64,000 nt of DNA from RYN-230 sp963841695 (lineage in GTDB: Bacteria; Actinomycetota; Actinomycetes; Streptosporangiales; Streptosporangiaceae). The notes beneath the pieces were generated by a model. That model made no database searches. It had not been told where the DNA came from and was given only the letters and a program-made list of their open reading frames with translations. The position numbers were made by a program, and so were the translations under genes. The stretch lies in assembly GCA_963841695.1 (NCBI GenBank), contig CAWJDQ010000002.1:842096-906095 (forward strand), given 5' to 3'. Below are positions 36,951 through 45,622 of this stretch, in pieces (position 1 is the stretch's first letter; every line of letters starts with the position of its first letter).

Positions 36951-37898
36951 ATGCCCGCGCCCTGGCCCGCAGCCTCCCGGACCGTCCTCCTGGCGGCCGT
37001 CACCGTCGCGACGGCCGCGCTGGCCACCGCGTGCTCGTCCAGCTCCCCGGCGGCCGATTCCAGTGCCACTATCACCGCCGTGGGGGCGGAGAACGAGTAC
37101 GCCAACGTCATCAGCCAGGTCGGCGGCAAGTACGTGCACGTCAGTGCCATCGAGAGCAACCCGAACACCGACCCGCACACGTTCGAGGCCAGCGCGAGCG
37201 TGGCCCGGGAGGTAAGCCAGGCTCAGCTGGTCGTGCAGAACGGCGTGGGCTACGACACGTACATGAACAAGATCGAGGCGGCGACACCGAGCTCCAGCCG
37301 CAAGGTCGTCGACGTCCAGCAGCTGCTCGGCCTGCCGGACAGCACGCCCAACCCGCACCTGTGGTACAAACCGACCACGATGCCGGCCGTGGCCAGGGAG
37401 ATCGCCAAGGACCTGTCGGCCCTGCAGCCCGCGCACGCCGCGTACTTCTCGGCCCATGCCGCCGCGTTCGAGAAGTCGCTGCAGCCCTGGTACCAGGCGA
37501 TTGCCCAGTTCAAGAAGGCCCACCCGGGCACCCCGGTGGCCACCACCGAACCAGTCGGTGACTACATGCTGCAGGCCGCGGGCACCCGGAACCTCACGCC
37601 GTTCGCCTTCCAGGCCGACATCATGAACGGGGTGGATCCCTCCCCGCAGTACGTGTCCCTGCAGGACAGCCTGTTCGCCCAGCACAAGGTGAAGGTCTTC
37701 GTGTACAACCAGCAGGTGACCGACTCCCTGACCGAGTCCTTCCTGGCCGCGGCGCACAAGGCAGGCATCCCGGTGGTCGGCGTGTACGAGACCATGCCGA
37801 CGCCGGGGTACACCTACCAGTCCTGGATGGTGGCCGAAGTGCACGCGCTGTCCAGGGCCGTGACCAGCGGGGTCTCCACGCAGAGGCTGGTGCCGTGA
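36951..37898 (+). CDS. znuA: Zinc (metal) ABC transporter substrate-binding lipoprotein
   Basis: 315 residues, unbroken. A twin-Ala hydrophobic export segment ends in a lipobox (ALATAC). Cluster A-I fold with metal ligands in the expected places: His in TDPHTFEASA, His in PNPHLWYKPT, Glu in ATTEPVGDYM and Glu in VYETMPTPG. The His-rich loop of proteobacterial ZnuA is lacking, as usual in Actinobacteria. The protein catches zinc (or manganese) outside the membrane and delivers it to the permeases encoded next. Its stop overlaps the ATPase start by GTGA, and the zur gene further down indicates zinc. Confidence 0.92.
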   Translation: MPAPWPAASRTVLLAAVTVATAALATACSSSSPAADSSATITAVGAENEYANVISQVGGKYVHVSAIESNPNTDPHTFEASASVAREVSQAQLVVQNGVGYDTYMNKIEAATPSSSRKVVDVQQLLGLPDSTPNPHLWYKPTTMPAVAREIAKDLSALQPAHAAYFSAHAAAFEKSLQPWYQAIAQFKKAHPGTPVATTEPVGDYMLQAAGTRNLTPFAFQADIMNGVDPSPQYVSLQDSLFAQHKVKVFVYNQQVTDSLTESFLAAAHKAGIPVVGVYETMPTPGYTYQSWMVAEVHALSRAVTSGVSTQRLVP

Positions 37899-38791
37899 GC
37901 ACCCGGCCCGCAGGCCGGTGCCCCGGACGAGGTCCTCACGGTCGAGGGGGTCAGTGTCTGGCTCTCCGGCCGGGAGATCCTGCACGACGTCGGGTTCAGC
38001 CTGCGCCAGGGTGAGTTCGCCGGGCTGATCGGCTCCAACGGGGCCGGCAAGACGACCCTGCTCAAGGTCATCCTCGGCCTGCAAGCGCCGTCCGCGGGCA
38101 CCGTGCGGGTGGCGGGCCAGCCCCGGTCGCGGCGCACGTCGATGATCGGTTACGTGCCGCAGAAGATCCTGCTCGACCCTGACATGCCGCTGCGTGCCCG
38201 GGACCTGGTCGGGCTGGGACTGGACGGACAGCGGCTCGGCATCCCGCTGCCGTCCGCGGGCCGCCGCAAGCGGGTCGACGAGATGCTCACCGCGGTGGGC
38301 GCGGACCGGTTCGGTGATGCCCGGGTCGGCAACCTGTCCGGCGGCGAGCAGCAGCGGGTGCTGATCGCGCACGCGCTGATCAGCCGGCCCGGCTGCTGCT
38401 GCTGGACGAGCCGCTAGCCAACCTGGACATCGCCAGCGAGCAGGGTGTGGTGGCGCTGCTGGCCCGGGTGGCCAGGGAGCAGCAGATCGCAGTGCTGATC
38501 TCGGCCCACGAGATGAACCCGCTGCTCCCGGTGATGGACCGGATCGTGTACATGGCAGCCGGGCGGGCCGCCAGCGGGACCACCGAGGAGGTCGTCCGGC
38601 CCGACGTCCTCAGCAGCCTGTACGGGCAGCACGTGGACGTCATCCACGTGCACGACCGGATTCTCGTGGTCGCCGGGCGCGGCGACGGGCTGACTGCCCC
38701 GCCGCCGGACCCGGCGCCGCATCCGGCCGCCGCCCCGCACCCGGACGGCCAGCATCCGGACGTCGAAGTGGAGCATGTGACCACACAGTGA
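37895..38791 (+). CDS. Zinc ABC transporter ATPase with His-rich tail, two frame changes
   Basis: GTG 37895 overlaps the znuA stop (GTGA). After a shift near 37915 the frame gives EVLTVEGVSVWLSGREILHD, then GLIGSNGAGKTTLLKVILGL (Walker A), MIGYVPQKILLDPDMPLR and RVGNLSGGEQQRVLIAHAL (signature). A second shift near 38397 restores LLLLDEPLANLDIAS (Walker B) and VLISAHEMNPLLPVMDR (H-loop His). The last 30 residues are rich in His and Asp (DPAPHPAAAPHPDGQHPDVE), a plausible zinc-sensing or buffering tail. Its stop TGA overlaps the permease GTG (GTGA). Confidence 0.88.
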
Positions 38792-39688
38792 GCCAGTTCC
38801 TTCACGCGATCATCGAGCCTGGCTTCTTCGCCAGCGCGCCGGTGCACATCGCGCTGCTCGCAGGCGGGGTAGTGGCGGTGGTATCCGGCGGTGGTCGGCT
38901 CGTTCGCGGTCATCCGCGGCCAGTCCTACGCCGGGCACGCGCTGGCCGACATCAGCGTGACCGGCGGGTCGGCCTCGTACCTGATCGGGATCAGCCCGCT
39001 GTGGGGCTTCGTCGGGCGTCGGCGTGCTGGCCGCAGGCATGATGGACATGATCGGCATCCGCCGGCCGCGGGGCCGCGACCTGGCGACTGGCATCGTCCG
39101 CGGTGCTGGCCTGGGCCTGGCCGCGCTGTTCCTGTACTGGGACACCACGCACAGCAACACTACGGGCGCGACGATCACCATCCTGTTCGGGTCCATGTTC
39201 ACGATCAGCAGCTCGATCGTGCCGGTGATCGTGGTGCTCAGCGTCCTCGCGCTGGGCATCGTGACGGTGCTCTACCGCCCGCTGCTGCTCAGCTCCCTCA
39301 GCACCGAGCTGCCGGTCGTGCGCGGGATCCCGGTGCGCCTGGTCGGCCTGCTCTGCCTGACCGCCATCGCGGTCGCCGTGTCGTTGTCCGCGATGACGAT
39401 CGGGACGATCCTCAGCACGGCCCTGCTGATCGGGCCTGCCGCACCGGCCTGCGGCTGACCAGCCGGCCAGGCCTGGCCATGGTCTGGGCGGCGCTGATCG
39501 GCCTGGCCGCCACCTGGCTCGGCGTGCTGCTCGCCTACGACAGCTTCTACTGGCCGCCGGGGCAGCACGGCTGGCCGGTCAGCTTCTTCGTGGTGACGCT
39601 GGTCCTGCTGTTCTACCTGGTCCTCCGCCAGCCCGGCCCCCGGTCCCGCCGGGCGGCCGCGGCGGCCGGGGCCCAGGCGCAGGGATAG
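38788..39688 (+). CDS. Metal ABC transporter permease (ZnuB-like) 1, three frame changes
   Basis: GTG 38788 overlaps the ATPase stop. The joined product is a typical ABC-3 permease with eight or so helices: FAVIRGQSYAGHALADISVT (conserved G-x-x-x-A-H-A signature near the second helix), IGISPLWGFVG, MMDMIGIRRPRGRDLATG, GATITILFGSMFTISSS, VTVLYRPLLLSSLSTELPVV, SLSAMTIGTILSTALLIGPA and WPPGQHGWPVSFFVVTLVLL. Frame changes lie near 38886, 39012 and 39440. It forms the membrane channel together with the next gene. Confidence 0.85.
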
Positions 39689-39692
39689 CCCC

Positions 39693-40564
39693 GTGTTCTC
39701 CAGCTTCATGACCGACACCTGGGTGGTGGCGACCATCGTCGCGGTGGTCGCGGGCGTGGTCGGCTTCTTCATCGTGCTCCGCGGCCAGGCGTTCGTGGCG
39801 GACGCGGTCCCGCAGGGCGCGTTCGCCGGCGCGGCCGGAGCCAGCCTGCTCGGGGATCAACACGCTCATCGGCCTGGCCGTGGCCTCCCTCGTCGGCGCG
39901 CTGGGCATCGGCTGGCTGAGCCGCCGCGGGCGCCGCGACGTGGCGACCGCGCTGGCGCTGGTGGTCATGCTCGGCCTGGGCGCGCTGTTCCTCAGCTTCA
40001 GCGTGGAGTACGCCCCGGAGATCTATTCGCTCCTGTTCGGCGAGGTGCTCGGGGTCAGCGCCAGCGAGATAGCCCCCATCGCGGTGCTGGGCGCGGCTGT
40101 GCGTGGCCGCCATCCTGGTGATGTTCCGGCCCCTGCTGCTCTCCTCGGTGATGCCCGAGCTGGCCGAGGCGCGCGGCGTCCGGCCGGCCCGGATGGAGAC
40201 ACTGTTCCTCGTGGTGGTGGCGCTGGCCACCAGCATGACGCTGCCCGTCGTCGGGGCCCTGCTGATCTTCAGCCTGATGATCGGGCCGCCCGCCGCGGCC
40301 CGGTCGCTGACCAGCAAGCCGATGCCCGCGCTGGCGCTGTCCGTCGTCATCGCGATCGTCGTGGTCTGGGCGTCGATCGCCGCCGCCTACGACACGAACT
40401 GGCCGGTCGGGTTCTTCGTGGGTGCGTTCGGCGCGGTCTGCTACGCGGCCGGCCGGGCTGGGCCGCGCTGCGCGGGCAGCGCCCGGCCCGGCCCGGGGGC
40501 GGCGCGGGGCGGCCGGGCCAGGACCGGGGAGCACGGTGTTCCGGCTGCTAGTGTGCGGGTGTGA
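39693..40564 (+). CDS. Metal ABC transporter permease (ZnuB-like) 2, two frame changes
   Basis: It starts at GTG 39693, five bases after the previous stop. Signature VLRGQAFVADAVPQGAFAGA, then IGWLSRRGRRDVATALALVV, FSFSVEYAPEIYSLLFGEV with coupling-loop character, MFRPLLLSSVMPELAEARGV, MTLPVVGALLIFSLMIGPPA and DTNWPVGFFVGAFGAVCYAA. Frame changes are near 39858 and 40100. Two different permeases in one operon suggest a heterodimeric channel. The stop is at 40562-40564, sharing bases with an ATG (TGATG) that may be the real zur start. Confidence 0.85.
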
Positions 40565-40585
40565 TGACGCCGGTGCCTGCTAAGC

Positions 40586-40999
40586 GTGCGCTCGGGCGGC
40601 ACCCGGGTGCGCGGGACCCGGCAGGCTGAGGCACTGTCGGCGGTCCTGGGCGGGCTGCCCGGGTTCTGCAGCGCCCAGCAGATCCACGCCGAGCTGCGCC
40701 AGCGCGGCGAGCACATCGGCCTGACCACCGTCTACCGTCACCTGCAGGTGCTGAGCGAGGACGGCCAGGTTGACACGATCCGGGACGCCAGCGGCGAGAC
40801 GCTGTACCGCCGGTGCGAGAGCAACGCCCACCATCATCACCTCATCTGCCGCTCCTGCGGGACCAGCGTCGAGGTCGAGGGCCGGGCGGTGGAACGCTGG
40901 GCCGAGCAGGTCGCGGCCCAGGCGGGGTTCACCGCGGTGGACCACACCGTGGAATTGTTCGGGCTCTGCCCGGCGTGCAGCGGGCCGCCCGGGACGTAA
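40586..40999 (+). CDS. zur: Zinc uptake regulator (Fur family)
   Basis: 137 residues in the open frame from GTG 40586; the alternative is ATG 40564, coupled to the permease stop by TGATG, with a small indel near 40588. The winged helix is GTRQAEALSAVLGGLPGFCS and GLTTVYRHLQVLSEDGQVDT. The metal sites follow: ETLYRRCESNAHHHHLICRS with the His cluster, and two C-x-x-C pairs (CRSC and CPAC) for structural zinc. This is the normal actinobacterial Zur layout. With zinc bound it should repress znuA and other zinc-sparing genes, acting at the AT-rich boxes at 36749-36772 and 36838-36860. Confidence 0.92.
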   Translation: MRSGGTRVRGTRQAEALSAVLGGLPGFCSAQQIHAELRQRGEHIGLTTVYRHLQVLSEDGQVDTIRDASGETLYRRCESNAHHHHLICRSCGTSVEVEGRAVERWAEQVAAQAGFTAVDHTVELFGLCPACSGPPGT

Positions 41000-41763
41000 T
41001 GAGCGGATCAGCCCGGGAACGCATCCGGCGGGAACGGGACCGGCAGGCCCGGCGCCGCCAGCGCAACCGGGTGCTGATCGTGGCGGGCAGCGTGCTTGGC
41101 GCGCTCGTGATCGCGGTCATCGTCATCCTGGTGGCCCGGCCCGGCCAGACCACCGGGACGAGCCCGGCCACGGTGCGGGGCGCCGCCTATAACGGCCCGT
41201 TCGCGCCGGTCACCAAGAATCCGGACCACAGCGTGACCATGTCCCGGCCGTCGGTGAGCACGCCAGTGCTGGACATCTACGAGGACTTCCAGTGCCCGAT
41301 CTGCGACGAGTTCGAGCAGGCGAACGGGCCGCAGGTGCAGAAGCTGGCCGATCAGGGGACGGTCCGGGTCATCTATCACCCGTTCACCATCTTCCTGGGT
41401 GAGCAGCCGGCCCAGGACAACTCGGTGCGGGCCTGGGCGGCCGCGCAGTGCGTGCCGGCCGGATCGTGGCTGGAGTACCACAACCTGCTCTACGCCAACC
41501 AGCCCGGCGAGCGGACCCCAGGCGGCTTCCCCATCAGCCTGCTCCTCGCGCTGGGCCGCAAGATCGGCCTGACCAGCCGGTCGTTCACGCAGTGCGTGTC
41601 GTCCCAGAGATACGCCCCGCTCGGCGTGCCGCTCAGCGAGCGGATCATCAAGAGCGGCATCGATTCCACCCCGACGGTGAAGCTGAACGGCACGACGGTC
41701 AGCAACGCCATCCTGGTGCAGCCCGGCACCGCCCTGCGCAAGCTGATCCTGGCCGCCCGGTGA
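40999..41763 (+). CDS. Membrane-anchored DsbA-like thioredoxin-fold protein
   Basis: 254 residues. The ATG overlaps the zur stop (TAATG), so it is translationally coupled. A basic cytoplasmic start (RERIRRERDRQARRRQRNRV) is followed by one membrane helix (LIVAGSVLGALVIAVIVILV), then an exterior thioredoxin_4/DsbA domain: LDIYEDFQCPICDEFEQANG with the active CxxC as Cys-Pro-Ile-Cys, VRVIYHPFTIFL, WAAAQCVPAGSWLEYHNLLY, GIDSTPTVKLNGTTV with the cis-Pro. It should oxidise or isomerise disulphides in exported proteins. Its attachment to the zinc regulator is unusual and could link thiol maturation to metal status. Confidence 0.85.
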   Translation: MSGSARERIRRERDRQARRRQRNRVLIVAGSVLGALVIAVIVILVARPGQTTGTSPATVRGAAYNGPFAPVTKNPDHSVTMSRPSVSTPVLDIYEDFQCPICDEFEQANGPQVQKLADQGTVRVIYHPFTIFLGEQPAQDNSVRAWAAAQCVPAGSWLEYHNLLYANQPGERTPGGFPISLLLALGRKIGLTSRSFTQCVSSQRYAPLGVPLSERIIKSGIDSTPTVKLNGTTVSNAILVQPGTALRKLILAAR

Positions 41764-41799
41764 GCCGGGACGAGACGCTGGTTTTGCGACACTGGCGCG

Positions 41800-42107
41800 A
41801 TGCTGCGTTTTCCGTTGATCCACCCGCCCCTCCTGGCCGCGCTGGGCGCGGCCGACCACGGCGGCCGGGTCCTGCTCGCCGAGGCCAACTACTCGCACAG
41901 CACCAACGTCAGTCCCCGTGCGGCCCTCGTCCACCTGAACCTCCGGCGGGGGCTGGTCACCGTGGACCAGGTAATGGAGCCGGTGCTGGCGGCCGTGCCC
42001 GTGGAAGCGGCGCACGTGATGCGGCCGGACGACGGCGATGACCCGGCCGTGTTCGGCCGGTACCGTGAACTGCTCGGCCCGGGCCTGCCCCTTCCGCCGC
42101 TCGGCCG
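41800..42107 (+). pseudogene. RbsD/FucU-family protein, C-terminus lost
   Basis: The N-terminal 95-100 residues are typical: MLRFPLIHPPLLAALGAADH, GGRVLLAEANYSHSTNVSPR, HLNLRRGLVTVDQVMEPVLA, then FGRYRELLGPGL. His20 and the Asp are in the places used by sugar mutarotases of this family. From about 42085 the expected ending (an F-Y-D-A-A-R helix and ATGD-R-L-Y-A-N strand) is missing in all three frames, and the open frame simply runs antisense through the convergent BKACE gene. A deletion at the gene border is the likely cause. Without the last strands the decameric mutarotase would not form. Confidence 0.75.
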
Positions 42108-42896
42108 TTACGGCCGCCGGCCGTGCCGCTGCGCGGCCCGCACCTCCAGGGCCAGCCGGACCAGCTCGGCGTTGCCGCTGACCGGCTCGCCGTCCGGGCC
42201 GGCCGTGGTGTCCTCCAGGCCGATCCGGGTGGGCAGCCCCTCCCGGGCGGCCTGCGCCACCAGCGGCCAGCAGCCCTCCTCCTCACCGTGCAGCAGCCGC
42301 GGGACCCCGCGCAGCGCGCCGCCGTCGAGCGCGCCCAGGATCTGGGTGGCCACCCGCGGCGCGGCCCCGGCCGGCTCGCCCATCACTTCCACCAGGATCC
42401 GCAACGGCGGCTGCGCCAGCCCGCCCTCCCCGAGGGCGCGGGCCAGCCGCTGGACGTCGGCCACTGACCAGACGCCCGCCTCCGCCGCGATCCCGGCGGC
42501 GCCGAGCGAGCGGACCACGCCTGCCCAGCCCTCCTCGCTGACGTTGACGGAGGCGAAATCGGGCCGTGCCCCGGCAGCCAGCCCGGCCCAGTCCGCGATC
42601 GCCGCCTGCCGCGCCGCCGCGTCCCCGCGCGTGATCCACAGCCCGGTGGACACGCCTACCGGGGTAGCCGGGCAGGCCGCGCGGATCGCCGCCACCGCCG
42701 CGCCGACGTCTGCGGCCCGCACTGACTCGGCGCCGTGTGCGCCCCGCGCGTGCAGATGGACGGCCTCGGCCCCGGCGGCCACGGCGGCCGCCGCGTCCCG
42801 GGCCAGTTCTGCGGGGGTGACCGGCACCGCGGGGAACTCTGCCTGGCTGCGCTTCCCGTTGAGGCAGGCCTTCAGCTGGGTGATGTCGCCGCTCAT
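42108..42896 (-). CDS. BKACE (3-keto-5-aminohexanoate cleavage enzyme family, DUF849)
   Basis: 262 residues: LKACLNGKRSQAEFPAVPVT at the start, EAVHLHARGAHGAESVRAAD with the zinc-binding His-x-His, VGVSTGLWITRGDAAARQAA, FASVNVSEEGWAGVVRSLGA, IAAEAGVWSVADVQRLAR, and TRIGLEDTTAGPDGEPVSGN with the conserved Glu. BKACE enzymes condense a beta-keto acid with acetyl-CoA in a Zn-dependent retro-Claisen reaction. The substrate varies widely across the family and cannot be predicted here. The length is slightly below the usual 270-300. The gene may have a shortened end at the border with the truncated RbsD gene. Confidence 0.88.
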   Translation of the reverse strand: MSGDITQLKACLNGKRSQAEFPAVPVTPAELARDAAAAVAAGAEAVHLHARGAHGAESVRAADVGAAVAAIRAACPATPVGVSTGLWITRGDAAARQAAIADWAGLAAGARPDFASVNVSEEGWAGVVRSLGAAGIAAEAGVWSVADVQRLARALGEGGLAQPPLRILVEVMGEPAGAAPRVATQILGALDGGALRGVPRLLHGEEEGCWPLVAQAAREGLPTRIGLEDTTAGPDGEPVSGNAELVRLALEVRAAQRHGRRP

Positions 42897-42926
42897 CGGC
42901 CCATGGTCCCAGGCTGAACGCGTAGC

Positions 42927-44270
42927 GTGCTACCGGTGCGCAGACCGGGGGTCACGATCGCGGCCGGCGCGCTGGCGCTGGCCGCGGCGACGGTGCTGAT
43001 CGCGGCCCGGCCGGGCCCGGCGGTCCCGCCCCTGCTGAGCGAGGGCATCGCGCAGCGTGCGTGCCTGCCCGGGCGGGTGGCCGCCGTACCGGCCGGATCC
43101 CGCGCCCGCTACCTGGCCGGCACGAGCGTGCTGCGGGGGGCCGCCCCGTCGTGCGCGCCCGCCGCTCTCGCCGCCAGCCGGGCCTGGCTGGCCGCCGGCA
43201 TCATTCCCGGCACAACCGCCGCCGAGCGGTCCATGGCCACCCGGGCCCTGCTGGACCTGCGCCTGCTGACCCGGCCCGATGGGGCGGTGCTGGCCGGCTG
43301 GCCCCCCGGCTGGGCCTACACCTGGCCGCGCGACGCCAGCTGGGCCGCAGCCGCCCTGGCGGCCACCGGCCATGCCGCGGAGTCGCTGCGGGTCCTGGAG
43401 TTCCTGCGGCGGGTGCAGTCCCGCGACGGCACATGGGCCGCCCGGTACTGGCCAGACGGTTCCGGGCCGGTGCGGGACGGGCGGCCGGCCGAGCTGGACG
43501 CGGTCGGCTGGGTGCCCTGGGCGGTCTGGGCGTGGTACACCGCGCCCGGGAGCCATCACCGGGCCGCGCTGGCCAGCCTGTGGCCGATGGTGACGGGCGC
43601 CGCGGACGCGGCCAGCCGGTCACTGTCGGCGGCCGGGCTGCCGGCCGCGTCCATGGACTACTGGGAAGATTCGGTGCAGGTCACCCTGGCCAGCGCGGCC
43701 GCCCTGCAGGCTGGCCTGCGGGCCGCCGCCGACCTGGCCGGCCTCCGCGGCGACGCCAGCCAGGCCCGCCGATGGGGCGTCGCGGCCTCCCGGCTGGCCC
43801 GGGCGATCGGCACGGACTTCGGGGCTTACGGGTATCACCGGCTGCCGTTCAGCGATACCGGCACCGACTCGGCGGTGACCTTCCTCGGGCCGCCGTTCGC
43901 GGCGGCCAGCCCCGCGGTGGCCCGGGCCGTGCGCCGTACCGAGAACTCCGTCGCGCTGCCCGGCGGCGGCGTGCTGCCGGGCAGCGGCTGGCCCGGGAAC
44001 CGGACGCTGGCCTGGACGCCCGAGACCGCGTTCTTCGCGCTGTACGACGCGGCCGCGGGCCAGCGCCAGGCGGCCGGCCGGATCCTGCGCTGGCTGGCCG
44101 CCCACCGCACCCGGCTGGGCGAGCTGCCGGAGCAGGTGAACTCCCGCGGCCAGCCCGCCTCGGTCGCACCGCTGGCCTGGACAGACGCGGTGGTGCTGCT
44201 GGCCCTGGTCAGCCAGCAGCACCCGGTGCTGATGCCCGCACCGGCCAGTGAGAGCGACCGGCCAGGTTAG
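42927..44270 (+). CDS. GH15-like (glucoamylase-fold) exported protein
   Basis: 447 residues with an N-terminal signal/anchor segment (GVTIAAGALALAAATVLIAA). The (alpha/alpha)6 barrel shows AGWPPGWAYTWPRDASWAAA (the Trp-Pro-Arg-Asp signature), SLRVLEFLRRVQSRDGTWAA, WVPWAVWAWYTAPG, MDYWEDSVQVTLASAAALQA with a likely catalytic Glu in W-E-D-S, and LGELPEQVNSRGQPASVAPL with the second Glu. These are GH15 marks. It should hydrolyse alpha-glucan-like or related glycosides outside the cytoplasm; the true substrate is unknown. It is divergent from the BKACE gene with a 30-bp gap, and convergent with the G1-peptidase-like gene, overlapping it by 4 bp. Confidence 0.85.
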   Translation: MLPVRRPGVTIAAGALALAAATVLIAARPGPAVPPLLSEGIAQRACLPGRVAAVPAGSRARYLAGTSVLRGAAPSCAPAALAASRAWLAAGIIPGTTAAERSMATRALLDLRLLTRPDGAVLAGWPPGWAYTWPRDASWAAAALAATGHAAESLRVLEFLRRVQSRDGTWAARYWPDGSGPVRDGRPAELDAVGWVPWAVWAWYTAPGSHHRAALASLWPMVTGAADAASRSLSAAGLPAASMDYWEDSVQVTLASAAALQAGLRAAADLAGLRGDASQARRWGVAASRLARAIGTDFGAYGYHRLPFSDTGTDSAVTFLGPPFAAASPAVARAVRRTENSVALPGGGVLPGSGWPGNRTLAWTPETAFFALYDAAAGQRQAAGRILRWLAAHRTRLGELPEQVNSRGQPASVAPLAWTDAVVLLALVSQQHPVLMPAPASESDRPG

Positions 44271-45287
44271 AACCTCAGCACGTACGTCCCGCCCGCGCCG
44301 GTGGTCTCGTCCCGGATGGTCACCGTGGCCCGGCCGCGGAGCACCTGGATACGCACGTACACCGTGTCACCTGGCGCGGTGTCCAGGCTTATCCGCTGCT
44401 CGTTCGGCCGCTGCGGGACCATCCGCCACCAGAGGTACGGGCCGAAATAGCCGCCCGCTGCCGAGCCCGCCTGGATGAGCGGGTCACCGGCGCGGCCGAG
44501 CCCGATACCGGCCCAGGACGAGGTAGCCGCGGCCGGGTCCTTCCGCACCCGGGTCACCCGCCAGGTGCCGGAGACCACTGACCGGGTGGCGGCGCTGGCC
44601 CGGTTGCCGCCCGGGCTGGGCCGCGGCGACGTGGCCGGGGGCGCCAGGGTGCCGAGCACCGGACTGGCGTCTCCCACGATGGAGTCAGCCTGGCTGCGCG
44701 TCGCCCACGATCGACTGGGACCCAGCGGGCTGGGCGTCGCCCACGATCGACTGCGAGCCCGCCTGCTGCGCATCGCCCACGATGGAGTCGGCGGGCTGGA
44801 CGTCCCCCACGATCGACTGCGAGTTAGCGGGCTGCGCATCGCCCACGATCGACTGCGAGCCCGCCGGCTGCGCATCGCCCACGATGGAGTCGGCGGGCTG
44901 GACGTCGCCCACGATCGACCGGGGCGCGCTGGCCGGGGTCACCGGGGCGAAGGTGCATGTGGTCTGGGCCGCCCGCACTCCCCCGGTGACGAACCTCCGC
45001 CAGGCGGCGAGCTGGACCCGGCCGGCCGGCCGGAGCGGCAGGTCGTTGGCGACGAGCTGGGCCGGGGTCGCGGTCAGCGCGTTGAAGCCGGCCGGCCGCC
45101 GCACGGTGACGGCGGACACCCCGCCGCCGCAGTTGGTCACCACCCGGGCCCCGGTCGTGGATCCGGCCAGGGCCGGGGCCGCCAGGAAGACAGCCGCCAC
45201 GCACACCGGGGCAGCAGCCACCCCGGCGATCGCCAGAGGCCAGATTGGGCTGCGCGCCAGAGCGCGCATTAACCCGGCAGCGATCAT
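44267..45287 (-). CDS. Exported half-length G1 peptidase-like protein with SIVGD repeats, one frame change
   Basis: An export helix (SPIWPLAIAGVAAAPVCVAA) leads to the N-domain usual before actinobacterial G1 peptidases (FNALTATPAQLVANDLPLRP, GRVQLAAWRRFVTGGVRA). Eight SIVGD-type repeats (44671-44920) follow, with one frame change near 44695. The last 110 residues match the first sheet of the eqolisin fold: SGTWRVTRV, SSWAGIGLGRAGDPLIQAG with the Gln, YLWWRMVPQRPNEQ, APGDTVYVRIQ, ATVTIRDETTG. The chain ends there, before the strand that carries the catalytic Glu, and the usual Y-E-M is W-R-M. An inactive binding protein is more likely than a protease. Confidence 0.7.
44671..44920. repeat. 30/36-bp repeats, 8 copies, coding SIVGD units
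   Basis: The core cccacgat recurs at 44673, 44704, 44740, 44776, 44806, 44842, 44878 and 44908, giving alternating 30- and 36-bp periods. Each encodes SIVGD followed by AQPAGSQ or VQPAD. Confidence 0.95.
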
Positions 45288-45622
45288 CAGCGACCTCCTC
45301 GGGCCACAGGAACTATGCCTTTGGCGCGCGCCATCGAGACGCGCGCTCGACTGCAGGGCGGGGGGCTGCCGTCAGGTCCGGTAGATGCAGCATAGCGAAG
45401 TAAGGTGCCGCCTGGCCTGCTGCTGGCCAGGTGACATGTCATGAGCCGAATGTCCGCCGTCCGGCCCCTGGGCCGCGGCATCGCGCGGGCGGTGGACGGT
45501 GCGGGCCGGGACGCCGCCCAGGGTCGGCACCGCGACCAGAGATCGGATGGACTGCGAAGTCCCCGGCCAGCTGTGGCCCGGCCTGGGCCGCGAGGGCCTG
45601 CGGCCCGCACGTCCCGGGGGAT
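45288..45622. other. 335-bp gap, regulatory or empty
   Basis: It lies upstream of the G1-like gene and after the stop of the FadR-type regulator, both on the minus strand. A perfect 10-bp palindrome TGACATGTCA (45432-45441) is the only structured site seen. Open frames here are Arg/Pro-rich and show no family motif. Confidence 0.5.

Noticed and set aside
44671..44920. CRISPR-like array from the regular 30/36-bp repeats
   Set aside because: The repeats are in frame and encode the SIVGD linker, with no spacers of unrelated sequence.
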